A stretch of 64,000 nucleotides of DNA from Bacteroidia bacterium (GTDB taxonomy: Bacteria > Bacteroidota > Bacteroidia > J057): assembly GCA_033391075.1 (NCBI GenBank), contig JAWPMV010000001.1, positions 3,906,001-3,970,000 of the forward strand, given 5' to 3'. Under the pieces are notes generated by a model. The model saw nothing but the letters and a program-made list of their open reading frames with translations. It was not told the DNA's origin and searched no databases. Made by a program: the position numbers and the translations under genes. Shown here one piece after another: positions 34,325-43,263 of this stretch. Positions within the stretch are counted from its first letter, which is position 1; each line of letters starts with the position of its first letter.

Positions 34325-37300
34325 GTGTCTAATAACTCTACTACATATAAAACTGCAAGTTTACTTCTGCTTCTCTTTTTCAGCAGTTGGCTTTCATTTA
34401 GTTATTCCTTTCCAGCAAATATCCAGGATGAAAATGCTGGCCGACCGCTGGCAGAAGTCCTGGATGATCTGGGAGAAAGGTATAAAGTCTTTGTGAGCTA
34501 TCAATCTAAATTGATCAATGGGGTAGAAGTCGATTTTACTTTCAAACAGACAGAAAGTCTGGAAATGGCATTGGATCGATTATTGACTGAAATCGATTTT
34601 TCTTACGAATTATATCAGGACCAATATCTTATCATTTATAAGAATAGTAAGAAAGGTAGCCGAAATGCAAAGCGAATTCAGAAAAAAATCGCCCAAATCA
34701 AGCAGTTGGAAAAAAAGGGAAACCTTACCCTTCTTCGAAACAATAAAGATTTATCTCGGAGAAATCAGGAGGTACTTACAGAGCTAAAAAGGCGGAGAGA
34801 TCAGAGCATTTCCGGTAAAGTCACAGCAGAAAATGGAACTCCTCTAATAGGTGCAACTGTTCGGGCAAAAGAAAGCAGCCAGGGTACCCTGACCAATCAG
34901 GAAGGAGAGTATACGCTCATACTTTCGGATGAGGTAAAAAACCTGACATTCTCATATGTAGGCTATGAAAAACAGGAAGTAGAGATAGCTGGAAGAAAGG
35001 AAATAGACATTGTCCTGTTGGAAGAAATAAAATCTCTGGAGGATGTTGTGATTACAGCTTTGGGGATGAAAAGAGAAAAAAAATCCCTGGGATATGCTGT
35101 TCAGGATGTTCAAGGAGAAGTAATCCAAAAAAGCCGTGAGCTGGATGTTGTAAATTCTCTTTCAGGAAAAATTGCGGGGGTAAATATCACCCAGGGAGGT
35201 GGCGGACTTGGAGGCGGAGGAGCGAGAGTTGTAATCCGGGGAGAGACTTCTCTTTCAGGAAAAAACACTCCCTTGTTTGTGATTGACGGAATCCCCGCTA
35301 GTTCCAATGATGTTGCCTCAGATGATATAGCCTCTATTTCGGTCCTGAAAGGTCCGGCTGCGGCAGCATTGTATGGGTCGAGAGCTGCTGCCGGGGTTAT
35401 TCTTATAACAACTAAATCCGGAGCTTCTGCACAAAGTAGCCGGGTGGGAGTAGATGTAAACCTCAGTGTCTCCTCTCAACGTCCGTTTATCCTTCCCTCT
35501 TATCAAAATGAGTTCGGGCAAGGAAGCGGAAGTCAGTATCGATATTTCGATGGAAATAATGGTACCTGGCCAGATGGTTCCATCTCAAATGATGACTCAC
35601 GGATAAATTGGGGACCTCGATTTGACGGCCAACTTAGGCCTCAGTTTACCGGTAATAATCCCTGGCAGGCCTATCCGGACAATGTAAAGGAATTTTATGA
35701 GCGAGGAATCATAGCCAATAATAATATTGCGGTATATGGAGCAAGTCAGGAAGGGGATTTCAGACTTTCTTACACCAATATCATCCAAAAAGGGATCATT
35801 CCTAATACGGGACTTCAAACGGATCGTCTTGACTTTTCAGGAGGATGGAAACTATCTGATAAATGGGATGTCCGCGCAAACATAAAATATATTGATTCTC
35901 GCTCGGACAACAACCAGGGATATGATGTGCGCCTTTATCCCCGAAACATCGATATTCACGCCTTAAAATCCTATTGGGTGCCGGGTATGGAAGGCCTTCA
36001 ACAGCTTAAATGGAGAAGTAGCGCCAATAATCCCTATTTCATTTTACGTGAAAACAGAAGAGCTTTTAATAATCAAAGGCTGATCGGATATGTAATGACC
36101 AATTACCAAATCAGTGAGGAATTTTCCGTCATGGGACGCATTGGGCAAAACCGAAATTTTAACGAAAACAGTGCGCAAAATGCTTTTAGTACCGTGGGGA
36201 ACAACAATAAGTTTGGCGCATTCTCCACCGGTCAGTCTCGTTCCCGCGAATTGAATGCCGATTTCCTCTTAAAATATCAGCGGAACTTTGGTGAGGACCT
36301 GAATATTATCATCAGTGCAGGTGGCAATCATCTTCGCCAGGATGGCTCAAACATAAGCAGTTCTGTCGAACAACTATTGGTGCCGAATATATATAACCTT
36401 GGAAACAGGAGAGTATTTCCCAAGACAGGTAATAATGTCTATGAGAAGGAATTAAATTCTTTATATGCCTTCACAAATATTGGGTATAAAGATTACCTCT
36501 ATTTAGATATCACAGCCAGAAATGATTGGTCCTCAACTTTACCGACTAATAACAACTCCTACTTCTATCCTTCTGCCACTTTAAGTGCCGTGTTAAATGA
36601 AGCTATTAGCCTCCCCAAACCTATCAGTTTCTGGAAACTGAGAATCGGTCTGGCAAGAGTAGGAAACGATACAGACCCTTATGCATTACAGGATCAGTTT
36701 TTCTGGGGTACAGGAGAAAATGGTGTTGCAAGTATTATTCAAAGCAATGTAAAAGCAAATCCAGAGCTAAAGCCTGAAATTACAAGTGCATGGGAAGTGG
36801 GAACAGACATCCGATTCTTCAACAATCGTTGGAAAATGGATCTTACCTATTACAATTCTATCACTTCCAATCAGATTTTGCGTGTAGAAGTATCTCCGAC
36901 AACCGGATATGACTTTATTCTAAAAAATGCAGGAAAAATCAGAAGTAGCGGCTGGGAGCTGATCTTGAATGGCCAAATTTTCCAATCCAAGAATTTCAGT
37001 TGGCGGACGACTCTGAATTGGTCCCGAGATCGATCTATCGTCGAAGAATACGATCCAGAAAATCCTGATGCCTTTCTTTCAAGAAGTATTACTACCCATT
37101 TGTTTGTTGAAGATAAGTTGGGGGAAAGAAGAGGTGCGATGTATGGCAAAGGATACGAGCGTGCGCCCAATGGAGAAATTCTCTATACCAAATCCGGTGA
37201 CACACAAAGAAGCGATAAAATATTTCTGGGTAATTACAATCCTGATTGGATGGGTTCGCTCTACAATGAGCTGGATTGGGGACCACTTAGTCTTGCCTTT

Positions 37301-37834
37301 CTCCTAGATGTCCGATATGGAGGGGCCTTTTATTCCTCCACTAATTATAACCTGAACATACGGGGACTTTCTGAAGCAACCCTTTTAGGAGGCACAGATG
37401 CAAATGGCAATTTTACCCCCCGAGAAAACATATTGCCTGAGGGTATGTACCTGGATGAAGGGACCTATAGAAAACTGACCAAAGAGGACCTCCGAGAATC
37501 CGGATTAAGTTCTGGAGGATTGACGGGACAACAGTACTGGGAAAACATCATGGACAGTGAAATCCCTGAAGCGGTAATTTATGATGCTTCCTATATCAAA
37601 TTTCGAGAACTAAGTTTTTCTATTGCCCTGCCCAATTCTTTCATTTCAAAACTATCTCTTCAATCCGCCCGGGCAGGCATTGTAGTTAGGAATCTTGCTG
37701 TATGGACGGATGTCCCCAATGTGGATGCAGAAACTTTCAGTTTTTCTAACCAGGCTGGAGCCGTTCCCGGTTTGGACCGGGGAGGAATTCCTTCCGTGCG
37801 AAATATCGCCCTCAACTTAAACCTAAAATTCTAA
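34325..37834 (+). CDS. SusC/RagA TonB-linked outer membrane protein with STN domain
   Basis: Outer-membrane transporter of 1169 residues. In order: signal peptide (to about 30); STN domain (about 38-98; LAEVLDDLGERYKVFVSYQ, LEMALDRLLTEIDFSYEL); a basic helical linker rich in K and R (about 100-155); CarboxypepD-like domain (ISGKVTAENGTPLIGATVRA, LTNQEGEYTLILSDE); plug with the SusC signature (GGGGARVVIRGETSLSGKNT, PLFVIDGIPAS, AAALYGSRAAAGVILITTK); and a 22-strand-type barrel. The STN domain and the preceding FecR fit a sigma/anti-sigma signalling receptor. The start appears to be GTG at 34325, since no ATG lies before the signal peptide. SusD follows after 6 bp. Confidence 0.93.
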   Translation: MSNNSTTYKTASLLLLLFFSSWLSFSYSFPANIQDENAGRPLAEVLDDLGERYKVFVSYQSKLINGVEVDFTFKQTESLEMALDRLLTEIDFSYELYQDQYLIIYKNSKKGSRNAKRIQKKIAQIKQLEKKGNLTLLRNNKDLSRRNQEVLTELKRRRDQSISGKVTAENGTPLIGATVRAKESSQGTLTNQEGEYTLILSDEVKNLTFSYVGYEKQEVEIAGRKEIDIVLLEEIKSLEDVVITALGMKREKKSLGYAVQDVQGEVIQKSRELDVVNSLSGKIAGVNITQGGGGLGGGGARVVIRGETSLSGKNTPLFVIDGIPASSNDVASDDIASISVLKGPAAAALYGSRAAAGVILITTKSGASAQSSRVGVDVNLSVSSQRPFILPSYQNEFGQGSGSQYRYFDGNNGTWPDGSISNDDSRINWGPRFDGQLRPQFTGNNPWQAYPDNVKEFYERGIIANNNIAVYGASQEGDFRLSYTNIIQKGIIPNTGLQTDRLDFSGGWKLSDKWDVRANIKYIDSRSDNNQGYDVRLYPRNIDIHALKSYWVPGMEGLQQLKWRSSANNPYFILRENRRAFNNQRLIGYVMTNYQISEEFSVMGRIGQNRNFNENSAQNAFSTVGNNNKFGAFSTGQSRSRELNADFLLKYQRNFGEDLNIIISAGGNHLRQDGSNISSSVEQLLVPNIYNLGNRRVFPKTGNNVYEKELNSLYAFTNIGYKDYLYLDITARNDWSSTLPTNNNSYFYPSATLSAVLNEAISLPKPISFWKLRIGLARVGNDTDPYALQDQFFWGTGENGVASIIQSNVKANPELKPEITSAWEVGTDIRFFNNRWKMDLTYYNSITSNQILRVEVSPTTGYDFILKNAGKIRSSGWELILNGQIFQSKNFSWRTTLNWSRDRSIVEEYDPENPDAFLSRSITTHLFVEDKLGERRGAMYGKGYERAPNGEILYTKSGDTQRSDKIFLGNYNPDWMGSLYNELDWGPLSLAFLLDVRYGGAFYSSTNYNLNIRGLSEATLLGGTDANGNFTPRENILPEGMYLDEGTYRKLTKEDLRESGLSSGGLTGQQYWENIMDSEIPEAVIYDASYIKFRELSFSIALPNSFISKLSLQSARAGIVVRNLAVWTDVPNVDAETFSFSNQAGAVPGLDRGGIPSVRNIALNLNLKF

Positions 37835-37840
37835 AGAGAC

Positions 37841-39640
37841 ATGAATAGATCTCATACCAGCATATCTCTAGGTATTTATAGCCTCTTGCTCCTGCTTGCT
37901 TTGAGCATTCCTTCCTGCAACACCTGGGACAAGGATATCAATATTAACCCTAACTCTCCCAATGCGGTACTGGAGGGGGAAAACGCGAATGATATTGATC
38001 CTTCGGTTTTCATGGTCCCTATGCTTTGGTCTACCGTAGATGGATTTGACTATTTGGCCTGGAATGTAATTCCAGCAGTCACAGAATATCATGGAAAGAC
38101 TAAAAGTCTGAGTCAGGGTAATCGACATAAATCCTGGCATGCATTTGATGACTCAGGATTTTGGGTACCTATGTATAGCGCGATTCGGGTTGTAAAAAAC
38201 ATGAGGAGTGCGGCGATACAGGCCGAAGATCAACGCTACGAAGCTATCGCTGACATCTGGGAATCTTATACCTTCTCTATGATTACCAATCTCTATGGAG
38301 ATGTTCCCTACTTTGATCCTATATCAGACGATCCTCCGCTCCTGAGCACATATGATAGCCAATCAGAAATTTATCCGGCCATTCTACAAAAACTCAAAGA
38401 AGCAGGTGAAAAGCTAGGTCGGCTGGATGTACCCATCAATCAAGCCAGTGATCTGATATTCGCAGGGGATATTCTAAAATGGAAAAAATTCTCAAACACT
38501 TTACGTCTTCGTTTGGCCATGTATATGTCCGATGCAGATCCGGAAGCATCAAAAGCCATTTTATCTGAGATCCTCAATGATCCTGAAAACTATCCGATCA
38601 TGGAGTCCAATGATGATAATGCTTCTTTCAAAAATGATCCCATCGAAAGACCTTCCGTCTTATATAACATCAGCAAAGCCAAGATCGAAGAAGCACCTTT
38701 CAGCAATGTATTTATTGAACGGCTCATTTCTCTAAGAGATCCTCGCTTACCTATACTTGCGAAACCTGTTCGTCAGGTCCATAGTGATCCCAATACCCAT
38801 GTCTTACCTAGCAATCCGGGAGCGGTAAAATATGCGGGGCAATTATATGGTATAACAACAGATAATGCACATGCCGCTCAGTGGAATGGAGGTTTCCCTT
38901 TTGCGTCAGCTTTGGGAGATTTCTTTCGAAAGGAGGATGCAGAAGGCTTGCCTTTGATTGAATCAGCTTCAACTCCTACCCTTATTGCCATATATGCCGA
39001 ACAAGAATTTTTCCTTGCAGAGGCGATTGAAAGAGCCCTGATCGGAGGAAACGCGCGCGAACACTATGAAAATGGAATCAGGGCATCTATAGATTTTTAT
39101 CAAGCCAGTTTTTCTGGCTCGCTGTATGAAGGAGCTTATGGAAATGATGGCTTCAATGATTTATCTGCTTATCTGAGTCAAAGTTCTGTTGACTATGATG
39201 GGGGTAGAGATAAATTGACCCTTATAGCGGAGCAGAAATGGTTAGCATCCTTTTTCTTGGGGCTTGAGCCTTATTTCGATCATAGAAGAACCATGCTGCC
39301 TCCTTTGCGTGCCTCCTCTGGCGCGGAGAATTTTGGTCCCAATGGTAGTGGTAGCAAATTTCCCAGCCGCGCGGCATACTCAGATGCAGAATTGGCGAAC
39401 AACTCTTCAAATGTCCAAAAAGCCCGGGCAAGTGGTTTCCATATCCCTATTGATAGCGATGAAAGTCGCAATGAAGCCTTGATGTGGATACTCAATAACA
39501 GGGATTTACAAATGCCAACTTTCCAGGAACCCATTTATAGTAGTGATTATCCACTCATTCAATCTATCAATGGATCCGGGACGGACTTCAAGCAATGGTA
39601 TAATGAGCATTGGGAAACGATGTTTTGGTGGAAAAAATAA
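37841..39640 (+). CDS. SusD/RagB nutrient-binding outer membrane lipoprotein
   Basis: Lipoprotein of 599 residues that would cap the SusC barrel from outside. The signal sequence ends in IPSC with the lipidated cysteine at about 26, followed by NTWDKDININPNSPN, a typical start of the SusD-like_2 group. TPR-type helices follow (YEAIADIWESYTFSMITNLYG, DVPYFDP, LKWKKFSNTLRLRLAMYMSD), then LTLIAEQKWLASFFLGLEPYFDHRR and a C-terminal aromatic segment. The SusD-like_2 subgroup often goes with peptide or unknown substrates rather than the classic glycans. Its TAA overlaps the ATG of the next gene (TAATG). Confidence 0.92.
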   Translation: MNRSHTSISLGIYSLLLLLALSIPSCNTWDKDININPNSPNAVLEGENANDIDPSVFMVPMLWSTVDGFDYLAWNVIPAVTEYHGKTKSLSQGNRHKSWHAFDDSGFWVPMYSAIRVVKNMRSAAIQAEDQRYEAIADIWESYTFSMITNLYGDVPYFDPISDDPPLLSTYDSQSEIYPAILQKLKEAGEKLGRLDVPINQASDLIFAGDILKWKKFSNTLRLRLAMYMSDADPEASKAILSEILNDPENYPIMESNDDNASFKNDPIERPSVLYNISKAKIEEAPFSNVFIERLISLRDPRLPILAKPVRQVHSDPNTHVLPSNPGAVKYAGQLYGITTDNAHAAQWNGGFPFASALGDFFRKEDAEGLPLIESASTPTLIAIYAEQEFFLAEAIERALIGGNAREHYENGIRASIDFYQASFSGSLYEGAYGNDGFNDLSAYLSQSSVDYDGGRDKLTLIAEQKWLASFFLGLEPYFDHRRTMLPPLRASSGAENFGPNGSGSKFPSRAAYSDAELANNSSNVQKARASGFHIPIDSDESRNEALMWILNNRDLQMPTFQEPIYSSDYPLIQSINGSGTDFKQWYNEHWETMFWWKK

Positions 39641-40635
39641 TGAAAAGCATGAATATGTTAATGCATAAGAAATATCTCTGGCTCTATATGTCCTTATTCT
39701 TCCTTGTGGGTTTAAGTGCATGTGTTGATTTGGTTGATGAAGGATTAGAGGTAAACTATCCATTATCTGATGCCAGTTTAACGGTGCAGGCTATTACTGC
39801 TGAAAAAGGAGCAGTAGATGAAACCATTAGTTACCAGATTTCGGTCTCCTCCAGCGAGGATATTAAATCCTGTATTGTACAAAGCAGCAATCCGGGACAG
39901 AATGGTTCTGGCTTCAATGTAAGTGATCCAGCATTCGACGATCCCTTCATTGATCATATTTTTGGTACTGTACAGAAAAATACCCAGTCATTTACTGCCC
40001 GCTTTGATTACATCATTCCAAAAGACATTAACAAAAGTCGATTAAGCTTCTCTGTAATAGACGAAGCGGGCAAAGTAAGTATAGAAAAAACCATAGAGGT
40101 TGTTCCTTCTATTGCCAGATATAGCAATCAAAAACTGTATGCAAAGGATAAGAATTTCCAGGATGCCTTTGCCTCAATTGAAGGAGAAGTCTATGAGGAT
40201 ATAAAAAGCAATTATAGCTCTGTTTCGGAGGCAAATCGCGAGGTGCAGGAAAAAATCGACATTCTTTTTTACTATGATGCCAACGCTCGCAGATCAACAA
40301 TCGCAGCTCCGGCTTCAGAAAGATTGGGATTATCTCTTAGTGTAGAGAACAAGACTTTGTTCAAGAAACTATCCGGCCTAAACATCTCGGATATATCTGA
40401 ATTGAGCCCAGCCTATATCAGTCAATTGAGGGAGAATGCTTCTCTCTTGCAAGAAGGCTCGATGCAAATAGACAATCTCAAAGTAGGAGATGTAGTTGGT
40501 TTTATCACTGATTTAAATGCGCGCCATTCCCTCAAAACAGGCTTGCTTATAGTTACAGGTTTGCATCCCTCAACGGTACCTCAATATGATGGGGTTTCTT
40601 ATGTACTGGAATGTGATATAGTTGTTCAGGAATAA
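39640..40635 (+). CDS. Outer membrane lipoprotein of unknown function in the SusCD operon
   Basis: Lipoprotein of 331 residues from the ATG at 39640, whose A is the last base of the susD stop. Signal sequence LWLYMSLFFLVGLSAC gives the lipid anchor at about C28. The first 120 residues after it form a beta-rich, Ig-like region (SLTVQAITAEKGAVDETISY, FTARFDYIIPKDINKSRLSFSV), in which a strand ends SVIDEAGKVSIEKTIEV, as in surface-exposed fibronectin-like modules. A mixed second half follows (GEVYEDIKSNYSS). No family is recognised. By position (third after SusC and SusD) it is analogous to SusE/SusF, surface lipoproteins that help bind substrate, but I see no sequence evidence for a carbohydrate-binding domain. 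Confidence 0.72.
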   Translation: MKSMNMLMHKKYLWLYMSLFFLVGLSACVDLVDEGLEVNYPLSDASLTVQAITAEKGAVDETISYQISVSSSEDIKSCIVQSSNPGQNGSGFNVSDPAFDDPFIDHIFGTVQKNTQSFTARFDYIIPKDINKSRLSFSVIDEAGKVSIEKTIEVVPSIARYSNQKLYAKDKNFQDAFASIEGEVYEDIKSNYSSVSEANREVQEKIDILFYYDANARRSTIAAPASERLGLSLSVENKTLFKKLSGLNISDISELSPAYISQLRENASLLQEGSMQIDNLKVGDVVGFITDLNARHSLKTGLLIVTGLHPSTVPQYDGVSYVLECDIVVQE

Positions 40636-40637
40636 TT

Positions 40638-43244
40638 ATGAAAAGACAAATGATATATCGAATTAAGGTACTTCTTTGCTACTTTTTCACTCTCGCATTG
40701 ATCTTTAGCCTACCCTATTCTTTAAAAGCTCAAAGTGATTACAAATTAGCTGAGCAGGATTCCTTAGCACTAGTAGCCTTTTATTGGGCAACTGATGGCC
40801 CTAACTGGCTCTCCAATCAGCCGGGTTTTGGATTTAATGATTTGTCCTCGGAATGGCAAGGCAAATACGACGGGCAATTCAATCCCTGGTTTAGCGGACC
40901 CGCCAAAGACTGGTTTGGAGTAAAGGTAGAAAAGAGAGCTATTCCTAATTCAAATGACTCCACTTATAGAGTTACCTGGTTATGGCCGGTCATTGGTCGC
41001 CGCACAGATGGACAAAACCTGCTTAATGGCTATATCCCCAGAGAAATCGGACTACTCACTGCTTTGGAACAATTCAGGGTAAATGGGAATGATGGCTTTA
41101 GGTGGGAGCTTGTACCAGATGAATTATACCTTCCATCCTTGCAATGGTTGGATGTTGAAGCCTGCTGGTTTGGAGGAGGTGTTTCAGATGAATTAAGGAA
41201 CTGTGGTCAAATTCTTAAAATGAATTTGCGCTACAACTACTTCGATTATATCCCCAACTGGGATTTCCTTGATGAACAAGCCTTGAGAAATTTGAATGGA
41301 ACGCAGTGGCTTTATAATTCCAGGTTTTCCTATGCAATCCTCGAACAGATTATCGATTACTTCTATACCATTTCCCCAAACCCACAGGAATTTGGGGTTG
41401 AAATGCGAGATATGTTTGATGTGGGTGATGAGCGAGAAATAGTAGCCCCTCTGGGTAGCTCGGTGGACATTGTTTGTAATGATGCCGGAAATCAGGATGC
41501 ATTCATTAGCTATCAATGGTTCAAAGGAGGTCTTAGCCGATTTGGTCGTACCCAAAAGACTTATTCCATACCTTCCGTTTCTGCCAATGATTATGGGAAT
41601 TATAAAGTCCGTATCTCAAATGATTATGTAAAAACCTATGATCAAAATACCAATTATGGCGAGGTTTTTACCAAAGAAATCCATCTGGTTGAACAACCAG
41701 TTCCTCCGGTAATAGAGAAAGGAATCAGCTCGAACAATGGACAATCGCTTAGGCTCTTCTTCTCTAAACCAATGTCAAATTCAGCTTTGATCGAATATCA
41801 AAATCTGAGTGTAATGGCCGGCACAAATAATCTGAATATTCTATCGGCAACGATAAAAGGAAGATTAGAGAAACAAGTGGTCTTGGAATTGGATTCCCCG
41901 ATTAAGAATGGAGACTTGATTGATCTGTCCTACACAGGCAGTGGAAACATAGCAGATCATAATGGAGGATTACTTCAGGCATTCACAGGTTTTGAGGTAG
42001 AAAACAGGGTTAGACTAGCCCCCATAATCACCTCGGCGGCAACTAGCCTGGATGGTTCAGGTATCGAAGTATATTTCGACCAATTCATAGATGAGAATTC
42101 CTTTTCCGGAGCAAATTTCAAAGTTTTTGGAGACAGTCTATTGGGAATTTCAGCCATAAGTTTATTGCCAGGAGAAATAGACCGCCACATTTCAAAAACT
42201 GTCTTTCTTAATCTCACAGAACCCTTATTAGATACTGCTGCAAGTTTAAATATTCAGTACCTGTCTGGGGAAATTGCAGGTTTATACGGAGGGACGCTTG
42301 AAAGTAGTGATACGATAGCCATAGAAAACCGGGTATCCATTGAGCGGGAAACCATTACCTTCATTTTTGAAGATGGGAGTGAATCTCTGGATAATATCCT
42401 CCTTAGCGGCTCCTGGAAAGTTGATCCTATCCAAATGTATGACGATGGTACGCATGCTGATGCCATTGCCAATGACCATATCTGGACACATGTTACACAA
42501 TTGGTCGAGGACGATTATAGCTGGGACATCATCAGTCGGGAAGAAATAATGCGTTTCGATACGGTTGAAACGGTGGATCCCAATACTGGGGTTGTAACCC
42601 TGGTAATTACCCCCATTTCTATCAATGAAGATTCTATTTTAAGTGGAAATATACTCCTGGAACTTTCCGTAAAACCGGGCGAAGTTCTTGGAGATACACT
42701 CTATGGCATTCAAAATCGAGACGTAATTTTCAGATTGCGCACCCAGGGAGCCAGTGAAAATGTCTTCCTTATGGGAATTGAGGCAGATTGGAGCAATGGA
42801 AGGTTAATGTCAGCAATTGATCCTGGGAATCTCTATGCCGACACCCTTATAAAAATGACAGCAGGAGATCTTATTTCCTACAACTATAGAATTGGGGAAG
42901 ATTGGGAAAACCTGACTCCAGACCCCAGAGAGTATACCGTAAAAAATGGGGAGAACCTGATTCAGGACGAATTTGGTGTCTTTACAGATATCAATGAGCC
43001 CGCTCCTCCCCCACTGAGTATTTTCCCAAATCCAAGTCTGGATGGATTTATCAGAATCTCTGGATTGGAAGAAGTCGTGGATTTGGAAATCTATGACCTG
43101 AATGGACGAATGATAAAAGGCCAAACAAATCTTCGGGAGCATGAAATCACTTTAGACTTGAGTTCACAAGCCGCAGGCCTTTATGTAGTGAAAATTAAAA
43201 CCAATCGGGGATTTGTATATACCTATAAATTTCTACTTCGCTAA
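40638..43244 (+). CDS. T9SS-secreted multidomain protein with Ig-like and SwmB-like domains
   Basis: Secreted protein of 868 residues. Signal peptide to about 31. The N-terminal LRR cap EQDSLALVAFYWATDGPNWLS opens a degenerate leucine-rich region (to about 260). An Ig-like domain follows (SYQWFKGGL, NDYGNYKVRISNDYV; about 270-355), then two SwmB-like modules (LRLFFSKPMSNSALIEYQN; IEVYFDQFIDENSFSGANF). Next come strands with YDDGTHADAIANDHIWTH, a motif seen in calcium-binding or surface-anchor domains, and a C-terminal T9SS type A sorting domain (LSIFPNPSLDGF to the end). It shares its cap with the next gene and probably arose from the same ancestral unit. Likely surface binding or adhesion; no catalytic residues recognised. 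Confidence 0.78.
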   Translation: MKRQMIYRIKVLLCYFFTLALIFSLPYSLKAQSDYKLAEQDSLALVAFYWATDGPNWLSNQPGFGFNDLSSEWQGKYDGQFNPWFSGPAKDWFGVKVEKRAIPNSNDSTYRVTWLWPVIGRRTDGQNLLNGYIPREIGLLTALEQFRVNGNDGFRWELVPDELYLPSLQWLDVEACWFGGGVSDELRNCGQILKMNLRYNYFDYIPNWDFLDEQALRNLNGTQWLYNSRFSYAILEQIIDYFYTISPNPQEFGVEMRDMFDVGDEREIVAPLGSSVDIVCNDAGNQDAFISYQWFKGGLSRFGRTQKTYSIPSVSANDYGNYKVRISNDYVKTYDQNTNYGEVFTKEIHLVEQPVPPVIEKGISSNNGQSLRLFFSKPMSNSALIEYQNLSVMAGTNNLNILSATIKGRLEKQVVLELDSPIKNGDLIDLSYTGSGNIADHNGGLLQAFTGFEVENRVRLAPIITSAATSLDGSGIEVYFDQFIDENSFSGANFKVFGDSLLGISAISLLPGEIDRHISKTVFLNLTEPLLDTAASLNIQYLSGEIAGLYGGTLESSDTIAIENRVSIERETITFIFEDGSESLDNILLSGSWKVDPIQMYDDGTHADAIANDHIWTHVTQLVEDDYSWDIISREEIMRFDTVETVDPNTGVVTLVITPISINEDSILSGNILLELSVKPGEVLGDTLYGIQNRDVIFRLRTQGASENVFLMGIEADWSNGRLMSAIDPGNLYADTLIKMTAGDLISYNYRIGEDWENLTPDPREYTVKNGENLIQDEFGVFTDINEPAPPPLSIFPNPSLDGFIRISGLEEVVDLEIYDLNGRMIKGQTNLREHEITLDLSSQAAGLYVVKIKTNRGFVYTYKFLLR

Positions 43245-43263
43245 TAGACCAAAACCATTAACA